Below, one piece after another: positions 6,272 to 11,751 of a stretch of DNA of 11,751 bases (positions within the stretch are counted from its first letter, which is position 1; each line of letters opens with the position of its first letter). The notes beneath the pieces are model-generated. The model did not search any database and had not been told where the DNA came from. It worked only from the letters and a program-made list of their open reading frames with translations. The position numbers and the translations under genes were made by a program. The stretch is from Bacillota bacterium (GTDB lineage Bacteria; Bacillota; Clostridia; Lachnospirales; Lachnospiraceae), in NCBI GenBank assembly GCA_023387655.1, contig JAEWHR010000263.1, positions 1 to 11,751 of the forward strand, given 5' to 3'.

Positions 6272-7954
6272 ATGGAAAATCAATTTACCAGTGAAAATTA
6301 CTTTGATTTAATTATTCCAAACATTGGTCTCCAAAATTTAGAGAAAGAATTTGTTGTTACAAGAGTAAATAATAAGCACTCTATAACTCACATACCTTAT
6401 GAAAAAGTGAATAAGTGTCAGTATGAGGGGATTAATTACACCTACTTACCGTCCTGTTACACTTTGGAATCGACCTTTGCATTAGAAGAAACTGGTGTTA
6501 AAAGAGTTCAAAATAATCCAAACTTTGCACTCTATGGCACGGGGGTTTTGTTAGGGATCATCGATAGTGGTATTAATTATCTTCATCCTGCATTTCTATT
6601 TAATGATAAAACAACAAGAATTCATTCTATTTGGGATCAAACAATAAATAACGATAATTCAAAAGAGTTTGATCCTGAATTCCCTTATGGAACCATGTAC
6701 TCGAAACAAGATATTAACAAGGCATTACAACAATCAAATCCGTTAGAGTTAGTACCAACAGATGACATAATTGGTCATGGGACAGCAATCGCCGGTATTG
6801 CTGGTGGCACAGCTGATAATGCAAATTATTTTTCCGGTGTTGCAATATTATCGGAGTTCGTGGTTGTTAAATTAAAACAAGCAAAAAAAAATTCGAAAGA
6901 CTTTCTTTCGATAGCGGAAGATAAGATTTGTTATCAAGAATCCGATTTAATGATGGCAGTAAAATATTTGGAATATGTTTCAAGGCAATTAAATAGACCT
7001 TTGGCGATTTGCTGTGCACTAGGTTCAAATCAAGGAAGTCACGATGGCTTAGGTGCGCTCAGTACTTATTTAAATAATCTCTCGGAATTACCAAGAACTT
7101 GTTCTGTTATATGTGCAGGAAATGAAGGAAATGCGAGGAGGCACTTTTCAGGTATTGTTAGAAGTGAAGAGGAAATTACAGAATTTGAAATTTTCGTTGG
7201 TGAAAATGATAAGAAATTTTTTGTAGAAATATGGACCCAACCTATTCTAAGGATGTCTCTAGAGATAATTTCTCCTTCCGGTGAAAAGATTACAGATTTA
7301 AACCCTGGTTTCGGTCAGGTTAGTGAGCATACGTTTATATTTGGTCCATCCATCGTATGTGTAAATAACATAACTACAGAACCAGAATCGGGTGAACAGT
7401 TGATTTGGATACGGTTTGAGAATGCACAAAGTGGTTTATGGAGATTTCGAAACTATAATATTGATAAAATTAATGCTCAATTTAATGCTTGGTTACCATC
7501 TGGAGACATCATATCAAAGGAAACTAATTTTATAGTGTCAGATCCAAATACTACAATTACTTCTCCGGCAAATGGTGTAGCTTCACTTGCTATCACTTCC
7601 TATGATACACTCACAGGTGGAATATCTGTATTTTCAAGCAAAGGTTATACGAGAGTGAATGAGATAAAGCCAGATTTAGCTGCTCCTGGGACAGAAATAA
7701 CAGCTCCTTCTAATAAAAATGGTTATGTTAATGTTTCAGGGACTGGAGCAGCTGCAGCAATGGCTACTGGAATAGTTGCATTGCTTTTAGAATGGGCTAT
7801 TACACGAGGATACTATACTAATATTACAGGAGTTGAAGTTAAAACATTTTTAATTAGAGGAGCTAGAAGAGAATTAAATATTGAGTATCCAAATCGAACG
7901 TGGGGCTATGGAAAAATTGATTTGTACGGAGTATTTGAAAAACTTATCATATAA
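6272..7954 (+). CDS. Csp-type subtilase (S8), predicted pseudoprotease, copy 2
   Basis: A 560-residue paralogue of the preceding gene, 119 bases downstream on the same strand. In the block at residues 82-125, 37 of 44 positions are identical, and the last 18 residues differ only by one Val/Ile exchange. The domain order is the same: D98 in IDSGINYLHPAF, H169 in IGHGTAIAG, N284 in CAGNEGN, a jelly-roll-like insert (about 301-426), and the Ser-region motif SGTGAAAAMATG (489-500) with G492 in place of Ser (GGA at 7745-7747). AAGGA at 6260-6264 gives a well-spaced ribosome binding site. Divergence between the copies, with unbroken frames and shared loss of the nucleophile, suggests the loss predates the duplication and that both copies are kept by selection. 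No clear terminator separates the two genes, so they may be co-transcribed. Function is inferred only from family. Confidence 0.88.
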   Translation: MENQFTSENYFDLIIPNIGLQNLEKEFVVTRVNNKHSITHIPYEKVNKCQYEGINYTYLPSCYTLESTFALEETGVKRVQNNPNFALYGTGVLLGIIDSGINYLHPAFLFNDKTTRIHSIWDQTINNDNSKEFDPEFPYGTMYSKQDINKALQQSNPLELVPTDDIIGHGTAIAGIAGGTADNANYFSGVAILSEFVVVKLKQAKKNSKDFLSIAEDKICYQESDLMMAVKYLEYVSRQLNRPLAICCALGSNQGSHDGLGALSTYLNNLSELPRTCSVICAGNEGNARRHFSGIVRSEEEITEFEIFVGENDKKFFVEIWTQPILRMSLEIISPSGEKITDLNPGFGQVSEHTFIFGPSIVCVNNITTEPESGEQLIWIRFENAQSGLWRFRNYNIDKINAQFNAWLPSGDIISKETNFIVSDPNTTITSPANGVASLAITSYDTLTGGISVFSSKGYTRVNEIKPDLAAPGTEITAPSNKNGYVNVSGTGAAAAMATGIVALLLEWAITRGYYTNITGVEVKTFLIRGARRELNIEYPNRTWGYGKIDLYGVFEKLII

Positions 7955-7982
7955 GATTACATGATAATTGTGAATATCCTTA

Positions 7983-8010
7983 TTGCCTTTGGTTAAACTA
8001 ACGATAATAT
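7983..8010 (+). promoter_or_regulatory. Possible promoter of the small helical protein gene
   Basis: TTGCCT (7983-7988) and TAATAT (8005-8010) are 16 bases apart, each matching 4 of 6 consensus positions. TATAGT at 8015-8020 is an alternative -10. An imperfect inverted repeat (7994-8002 with 8022-8030) flanks them. The evidence is weak. Confidence 0.25.
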
Positions 8011-8050
8011 GAAGTATAGTTGTTTGTTTAATAAGAAAAGGTGGTATAGT

Positions 8051-8332
8051 ATGAAATCAAAGGTTGGAAAAGTTTTAAAAAATGTCACAGAAGATGTTAT
8101 AAAAGCTGGCGGTGTAGCTGCAAAAAATAGTGGAGAATTTATTGGTAAGGCAGGAGAAAAAATAGGAATATCCAAAGAAAAATGTGAAGAGATTGAGGAT
8201 GCTGCAGATTCCTTTGGAAAGGATGTTTATTATAATAGTCGTATCGCTGGTAAAAAAGTTGAGAAGTTAACGAATGAGGTTATTGATAAGACAAAGGAAT
8301 TATATAATTCTATTACAGATAAAGATGATTAG
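8051..8332 (+). CDS. Small charged helical protein of unknown function
   Basis: A 93-residue protein that I do not recognise. It is rich in Lys, Glu and Ala, has no membrane segment or signal peptide, and has one cysteine (C45). Amphipathic helices are likely over most of its length, with Gly-containing breaks near 20, 32 and 68. The alternation AAKNSGEFIGKAGEK and the pattern at 75-87 (NEVIDKTKEL) faintly resemble LEA-like or YtxH-like stress proteins, but this is not an assignment. The ATG at 8051 is preferred over an in-frame ATG at 8009, because AGGTGG (8039-8044) lies 6 bases upstream of it and the extra 14 residues look unrelated. It follows the two Csp-like genes and is closed by its own strong terminator, so it may belong to their transcript or be independent. 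Confidence 0.7.
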   Translation: MKSKVGKVLKNVTEDVIKAGGVAAKNSGEFIGKAGEKIGISKEKCEEIEDAADSFGKDVYYNSRIAGKKVEKLTNEVIDKTKELYNSITDKDD

Positions 8333-8373
8333 AAAGTTTTGCGATACTTTGAAATTATAGTTAGTAAAGATGG

Positions 8374-8429
8374 AGTCAACTCTTAATGATAAGATACTAT
8401 TTATCTAATCGTTAAAAGTTGACTTTTTT
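8374..8429 (+). terminator. Intrinsic terminator after the small helical protein gene
   Basis: Bases 8374-8390 pair with 8408-8424 (17 positions with one mismatch and one G-U), followed by a T-run at 8424-8429. It starts 42 bases after the stop codon. Confidence 0.85.
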
Positions 8430-8476
8430 AATTAATAGGAAATTACTCCGCGATTAATCTCCTGTTAATTAAAAAA
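8424..8476. other. Second hairpin built on the terminator T-run
   Basis: Bases 8424-8440 pair with 8460-8476 in a 17-base-pair stem with a single G-U pair; the loop is 8441-8459. The T-run of the preceding terminator forms its 5' end and a run of six A forms its 3' end. The loop contains CTCCGCGA, which complements TCGCGGAG at 8546-8553. Confidence 0.6.
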
Positions 8477-8606
8477 CTCTCCGAGGGATGCGCACTCCGC
8501 TGAAGCTTCGGCGCGACAAAGTTGCATCGCCCTGAATTTGTTGATTCGCGGAGCTCAGAGTGGCGAAGCAACTTTGTTCGTGTTCAGCTGTTACCACATT
8601 TTGTGG
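8477..8606. other. GC-rich palindromic island, possible dispersed repeat or structured RNA
   Basis: Counting by hand, 64 of 114 bases at 8477-8590 are G or C, against an obviously AT-rich background. The core is an imperfect stem: GCTGAA (8499-8504) with TTCAGC (8583-8588), then a 7-base bulge, four pairs, and ACAAAGTTGC (8516-8525) with GCAACTTTGT (8568-8577), continuing with five more pairs after one mismatch. The 30-base loop holds TCGCGGAG, complementary to the upstream hairpin loop. A small CCACA/TGTGG hairpin ends it (8594-8606). I cannot assign it to a known RNA family. Confidence 0.5.
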
Positions 8607-8729
8607 ATTATTCTGCTATTGCGTATGAAATGAGTCAATATTAAACTTTTTCAAGATTATATGCGAATATGACCATTCAATCTGAGATAAAAACTTTTTA
8701 ATATGATTTTTAGTAATAAATAATTCTAT

Positions 8730-8759
8730 TTGTATACACAAAGAGTTATATGCTATAAT
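8730..8759 (+). promoter_or_regulatory. Sigma-A promoter of the ROK kinase gene
   Basis: A perfect extended -10, TGCTATAAT (TATAAT at 8754-8759), is preceded by TTGTAT (8730-8735) at an 18-base spacing. Transcription should start near 8766, leaving a leader of about 100 bases. The leader can form a nested stem: 8767-8774 with 8822-8829, enclosing 8783-8787 with 8800-8804. Confidence 0.65.
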
Positions 8760-8867
8760 TGTTTCGTAAAAGTTGAGACAAACATAGAATATGTAAAAAC
8801 TATGGAATATTTTAATTAGCAAACTTTTAGAACTACATTAAAATCAATATTGTGAGGAGAATTGGTT

Positions 8868-9743
8868 ATGAAAATAGGTGCTCTTGAGGCAGGCGGAACA
8901 AAAATGGTATGTGCGATTGGTGATGAATATGGCAATATAGCAGAACGAATTAGTATTCCAACAAAGACCCCTGAAACCACAATGCCAAAAATCATAGAGT
9001 TTTTTAAAGCAGCAAAAGTTGAAGCAATTGGTGTTGGATGTTTTGGTCCAGTGGATCTAAATAAATCATCTGCTCAGTATGGCTACATTACATCCACTCC
9101 GAAGTTATCCTGGAGATACTTCGATATTTTAGGAGTTATGAAGAAAGAATTAAATGTACCAGTTGGATTTGATACGGACGTAAATGCATCAGCATTAGGA
9201 GAAGCTACATATGGAATTACACAAGGATTAGACGTTAGTCTATATATAACGATAGGAACCGGTGTAGGGGTTGGAGTTTATATGAATGGACAATTACTAC
9301 ATGGAATGCTCCACCCGGAAGCAGGACATATTCTTCTTCGAAAGAAGGATGAGGATACTTTTGAAGGAATTTGTCCTTATCATAAAAATTGTTTTGAGGG
9401 ATTAGCGGCAGGGCCAGCCATTGAAAAACGTTATGGGAAAAGTGCAATAGAATTAAGTGATTGTGAAGAGGTATGGAGGTTAGAGGCTTATTATATCGCG
9501 CAAGCGCTTTATAACTATACCTGCATGCTTTCACCAAACAAGATAGTGTTAGGTGGGGGAGTAATGCATCAAGAACAACTTTATCCGATCATAAGGGAAG
9601 AATATATAAAAATAATGAATGGTTATATTGATACCAAAGAAGTGAGAGATATTGAAAATTATATTGTTGCTCCAACATTAAACGATAACCAAGGAATCTT
9701 AGGTTGCCTAGAGCTAGCTAAGAGAGAATTACGTTCATTGTAA
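8868..9743 (+). CDS. ROK-family fructokinase / sugar kinase
   Basis: Predicted ATP-dependent hexose kinase, most like the ScrK/GmuE fructokinases (fructose to fructose 6-phosphate), cytoplasmic. The 291-residue protein has the phosphate-binding motif LEAGGTKMVCAIG (6-18), the catalytic Asp region FDTDVNASALGE (D104), a glycine motif IGTGVGVGV (129-137) and a GGG motif at 229-231. The ROK zinc site is the fructokinase-type variant: H154 in HPEAGH, then C169, H172 and C175 in CPYHKNCFEG, rather than CxCGxxGC. The start is ATG 8868, because GAGGAG (8854-8859) lies 8 bases upstream; TTG at 8862 would be too close. It stands alone with its own promoter, without a sucrose or mannan gene beside it, so the sugar is uncertain; glucose or mannose is possible. 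Confidence 0.88.
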   Translation: MKIGALEAGGTKMVCAIGDEYGNIAERISIPTKTPETTMPKIIEFFKAAKVEAIGVGCFGPVDLNKSSAQYGYITSTPKLSWRYFDILGVMKKELNVPVGFDTDVNASALGEATYGITQGLDVSLYITIGTGVGVGVYMNGQLLHGMLHPEAGHILLRKKDEDTFEGICPYHKNCFEGLAAGPAIEKRYGKSAIELSDCEEVWRLEAYYIAQALYNYTCMLSPNKIVLGGGVMHQEQLYPIIREEYIKIMNGYIDTKEVRDIENYIVAPTLNDNQGILGCLELAKRELRSL

Positions 9744-9925
9744 TCAGTGAATTAAGGGGCAAAAATGAAAAATGGAACTTCATAATGTAGAGGACATTCA
9801 GTTTTAATATTAGTAAATAGAGGAAGCATAAATCATCTCATCCTTATAAATAGCAATTAGAAGAATGTTGCATTGTATCGGATGGAAACCACCTTTCTTT
9901 CGTAATAATATAAAAAGAGTATGTT

Positions 9926-9977
9926 AAAAAAAGTTTTAATTAGGGTAAAATCTAATTGAAACTTTTTTTTATTTTTT
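9926..9977 (+). terminator. Intrinsic terminator after the ROK gene, overlapping the next promoter
   Basis: Bases 9926-9943 pair with 9952-9969 in an 18-base-pair stem with one G-U pair and an 8-base loop. The 3' arm ends in T's and is followed by more T-rich sequence to 9977. It would stop readthrough from the ROK gene. Its 3' arm contains the -35 element of the sigma operon. Confidence 0.75.
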
Positions 9978-9983
9978 ATGGTC
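9957..9983 (+). promoter_or_regulatory. Autoregulatory ECF (SigV-type) promoter
   Basis: TGAAAC (9957-9962), a T-rich 17-base spacer and GGTC (9980-9983, followed by TAA) match the ECF consensus TGAAAC-N16/17-CGTC with one mismatch in the -10. It lies 44 bases before the sigma gene start. SigV-type operons are known to be self-activated from such promoters. It also excludes the upstream in-frame start at 9956. Confidence 0.75.
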
Positions 9984-10027
9984 TAATGATATGTAGCTAT
10001 AAATTTGAAGGGATAAGGAACAGACAT

Positions 10028-10528
10028 ATGTCGTTAAAAGAAACAAGAGAGGAACGTTGTGTTCAAGAATTGTTGATTTCAAATTATAAAAAATATTACC
10101 GGGTTGCTTATAGCTATTGCTTTGATCCAAACGATGCCATGGATATTGTTCAGGAGAGTGCATACAAAGCAATAAAATATAGCAATTCGTTAAAACATAT
10201 AGAGTATGCGGATACATGGATATGTAAGATTGTTATCAATACAGCATTACAAATGAAAAAGAAAAAGGACGTAATGTATGAACTTGACGAATCCATCTCA
10301 TATGAAGAGAATTTTGAGCAAGTTCTGCTAAAGGAACTAGTCTTAAGTCTAGAGGAACCAGATAGAAGTATTGTAATGATGCGATTTTTTGAAGATTATA
10401 AACTAGAGGAGATTAGTAAGGTACTAGATCTGAATTTAAGTACGGTTAAATCAAAACTATATCGTGGACTTAGCAAACTTAAAAAGGAATTGGAAAACAA
10501 AGCAGATAGGAGCAGTCGAAATGAATAA
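10028..10528 (+). CDS. sigV: ECF RNA polymerase sigma factor, SigV-like
   Basis: A 166-residue ECF sigma factor with only regions 2 and 4. Region 2 spans about 14-82: the core-binding helix YCFDPNDAMDIVQESAYKA (30-48), then TWICKIVINTALQMKKKKD for -10 recognition. Region 4 spans about 97-155, with the helix-turn-helix YKLEEISKVLDLNLSTVKSKLYRG (124-147) for the -35. AAGGAA (10015-10020) lies 7 bases before ATG 10028; the longer frame from 9956 would start on the promoter itself. The gene overlaps the anti-sigma gene by 8 bases. Naming it SigV rests on the RsiV-like partner and the TGAAAC-type promoter; other ECF groups share these features. In B. subtilis and C. difficile, SigV drives lysozyme-resistance genes, none of which is in this window. 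Confidence 0.88.
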   Translation: MSLKETREERCVQELLISNYKKYYRVAYSYCFDPNDAMDIVQESAYKAIKYSNSLKHIEYADTWICKIVINTALQMKKKKDVMYELDESISYEENFEQVLLKELVLSLEEPDRSIVMMRFFEDYKLEEISKVLDLNLSTVKSKLYRGLSKLKKELENKADRSSRNE

Positions 10529-11423
10529 TAATGGGCTTTCCCTAGAGGAAGAATTATCAAAATTAGAGAAAAATCATGACTTGCTAGGATTGAAAAAGGA
10601 ATATCAGCAATTAGAGGTTCCGATTGAAGTAATGGAAAAGTTAAATAAAACCATCTATGACGTAAAAGGAAGAAAAAGAAGAAAGGTTTGGTTACAAGGA
10701 GGGGTTACTTTTGTAGCGGCAGCATGTCTTTGTATGGTTATTCTAGTAAATAGTAGTGCAACAATTGCTCAAGCAATGAGTAGGATACCCGGGCTAGGAG
10801 GCTTGTTTGAAGCTGTTACATTTCGCCACTATGAAAATATAACCGACGATTATTATGCGAAAGTAGACATACCAAAGATTGTTTATTATGGTATGGAAGG
10901 TTCAGAAACTGTGATGGAACTGAATAAGGAAATCAGTGGTTATGTCGAAAGGTTAATCTCTGAATTTGAAACTGACATTAAAGAGTATGGGAATATTCAC
11001 CAAAGTATGGACGTTACGTATCATGTCATCTTAAATGATACTCATTGGTTTTCTCTTCGCATTGATGTATTTGAGACAGCAGCTTCTGGAAGCCAGCATA
11101 CCGTATTTTATCATATTAATAAGTTAACTGGGGAAGTAATTCAGTTAAAGGACTTATTTCTTGACTCCAGTGATTATGTTTCTGTTATTAGTGAAGAAGT
11201 AAAACGACAGATCAAAGAAGATATCAAAAATGGGACAGGAGTTTATCTGTTTGAAAATGAGACTGATTTAGAAGATTTTAAGATAAGTGAAACACAAGAC
11301 TTTTATATCAACGAAGCACAAGAAATTGTTATTCATTATGATGATTATGAAATTGCACCAGGTTCGGAAGGTGTAAAAGAGTTTATCATTCCAAAGGAAG
11401 TAGTAAAAGATATGTTGAAATAG
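10521..11423 (+). CDS. rsiV: Membrane anti-sigma factor, RsiV-like (DUF3298 domain)
   Basis: A 300-residue single-pass membrane protein predicted to hold the sigma factor inactive. Residues 1-56 are cytoplasmic, end in a basic RKRRK stop (51-55) and lack the His/Cys zinc motif of ZAS anti-sigmas, as in RsiV. One membrane helix follows (about 57-77). The extracellular part resembles DUF4163 (about 110-190) followed by DUF3298 (about 205-293; YHINKLTGEVIQLKDLF, then YINEAQEIVIHYDDYEIAPGSEG). In B. subtilis RsiV this region binds lysozyme directly, which exposes a signal-peptidase site just outside the membrane. An AxA site, A83-Q84-A85, lies in the expected place here. The start ATG 10521 has AGGAG (10508-10512) 8 bases upstream and overlaps the sigma stop, so translation is probably coupled. 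The family is fairly secure; the lysozyme ligand is inferred. Confidence 0.85.
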   Translation: MNNNGLSLEEELSKLEKNHDLLGLKKEYQQLEVPIEVMEKLNKTIYDVKGRKRRKVWLQGGVTFVAAACLCMVILVNSSATIAQAMSRIPGLGGLFEAVTFRHYENITDDYYAKVDIPKIVYYGMEGSETVMELNKEISGYVERLISEFETDIKEYGNIHQSMDVTYHVILNDTHWFSLRIDVFETAASGSQHTVFYHINKLTGEVIQLKDLFLDSSDYVSVISEEVKRQIKEDIKNGTGVYLFENETDLEDFKISETQDFYINEAQEIVIHYDDYEIAPGSEGVKEFIIPKEVVKDMLK

Positions 11424-11434
11424 GTAGTGAGTGT

Positions 11435-11479
11435 AAAGGTAGCAAACGAAGTATTTATTTAAGTTTGCTACCTTTTTTT
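11435..11479 (+). terminator. Intrinsic terminator of the sigV-rsiV operon
   Basis: AAAGGTAGCAAAC (11435-11447) pairs perfectly with 11463-11475 across a 15-base loop, followed by a T-run through 11479. It begins 11 bases after the rsiV stop. Confidence 0.92.
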
Positions 11480-11560
11480 ATGCAAAAAATTATCTGGAAA
11501 CGTTTTTTGTAGTTGTATTTCATTATGTGTCATTGAATAGGCATTTATATACAATGGAAT

Positions 11561-11698
11561 AAGTATCGATGTGCATTGCGAAAAGTATCCATCTACATTG
11601 CAAAAAGTATCGATGCTCATTGCAAAAAGTATCGATGTACATTGCAAAAAGTATCGATGTATATTGTAATAAGTATCAATATCAATATACATTGTAAT
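11561..11698. repeat. Tandem repeat array, 22-base period
   Basis: Five units of exactly 22 bases start at 11561, 11583, 11605, 11627 and 11649. A sixth (11671-11698) has a 6-base insertion, and decayed copies are likely on both sides. Each unit begins AAGTATCGAT or a variant and ends ATTGCAAA, ATTGCGAA or ATTGTAAT. Units vary at a few positions, with most changes between the ATCGAT core and the ATTG. Neighbouring units can form short hairpins by TGCAA/TTGCA and GTA/TAC pairing. There are no unique spacers, so it is not CRISPR. Confidence 0.88.
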
Positions 11699-11751
11699 AA
11701 GTGTCTATATAACAAACCGAAAATAGAATAAATGGAAATAATACCCAAAGC

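Larger units (their letters stand above)
8333..8867. other. 535-base gene-free region before the ROK gene
   Basis: In order, this holds the terminator (8374-8429), a second hairpin (8424-8476), a GC-rich structured island (8477-8606), an AT-rich stretch without recognisable content (8607-8729), a sigma-A promoter (8730-8759) and a 5' leader of about 100 bases. No convincing coding region is present. Confidence 0.7.
11424..11751. other. Gene-free tail of the window
   Basis: These 328 bases hold the rsiV terminator, about 80 bases of unremarkable AT-rich sequence, the tandem array at 11561-11698 and a final stretch to the window end with no recognisable gene. A minus-strand open frame across the array (11468-11692) looks like a by-product: it has no family features, and it runs into the terminator. 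Confidence 0.65.

Noticed and set aside
8616..8822. Minus-strand 68-residue frame upstream of the ROK gene
   Set aside because: It has a TTG start without a ribosome binding site, low-complexity AT-driven composition, and it overlaps the ROK promoter and leader.
9884..9904. Second ECF-like promoter (GGAAAC followed by CGTA)
   Set aside because: The spacing is only 11 bases, too short for an ECF promoter.
11468..11692. Minus-strand 74-residue frame across the 22-base array
   Set aside because: The 22-base period is out of phase with codons, the residues do not form a recognisable protein, and the frame ends inside the rsiV terminator.
11561..11698. CRISPR array
   Set aside because: The units are directly tandem with no unique spacers, and no cas gene is nearby.

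Overview
The window is AT-rich, low-GC Gram-positive DNA, most likely from a spore-forming anaerobe of the Lachnospiraceae / Clostridium cluster XIVa type. This is inferred from AT-rich codon use, strong AGGAGG-type ribosome binding sites, subtilases of the clostridial Csp (germination) family, and a SigV/RsiV-type pair. I did not identify the species. No rRNA, tRNA, transposase, integrase or CRISPR array is visible.

Left part (1-4282), metals and peroxide. hypA (nickel metallochaperone) ends at a hairpin. Next, on the minus strand, is a 447-residue cysteine-rich protein with a complete ferritin-like E...ExxH...E...ExxH diiron signature. Divergent from it is a yaaA-bcp operon (peroxide-stress iron control plus thiol peroxidase, overlapping by 20 bases). 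Converging on bcp is ftnA (non-heme ferritin). A very long two-way terminator separates bcp and ftnA, preceded by a degenerate array of about 15-base purine-rich repeats. Together these genes look like a local iron and H2O2 management group.

Middle (4283-8332). Two adjacent paralogous Csp-type subtilases (559 and 560 aa) keep the catalytic Asp and His and the oxyanion-hole Asn, but both have Gly instead of the nucleophilic Ser (GTG in place of GTS). They are predicted pseudoproteases, and no active Csp partner lies beside them. A small, highly charged helical protein follows, closed by a strong terminator.

Right of that (8333-8867) is a 535-base gene-free region. It holds a second hairpin built on the terminator's T-run, then a GC-rich (64 of 114 bases) palindromic island that could pair in a pseudoknot-like order, then the promoter and leader of an orphan ROK-family fructokinase gene.

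Right part (9744-11751). An ECF sigma factor and its membrane anti-sigma factor (SigV/RsiV type, predicted lysozyme sensing) overlap by 8 bases. A near-consensus ECF promoter (TGAAAC, 17-base spacer, GGTC) lies directly upstream, and its -35 element sits inside the 3' arm of an intrinsic terminator. The operon ends at a strong terminator, followed by a tandem array of six units with a 22-base period.
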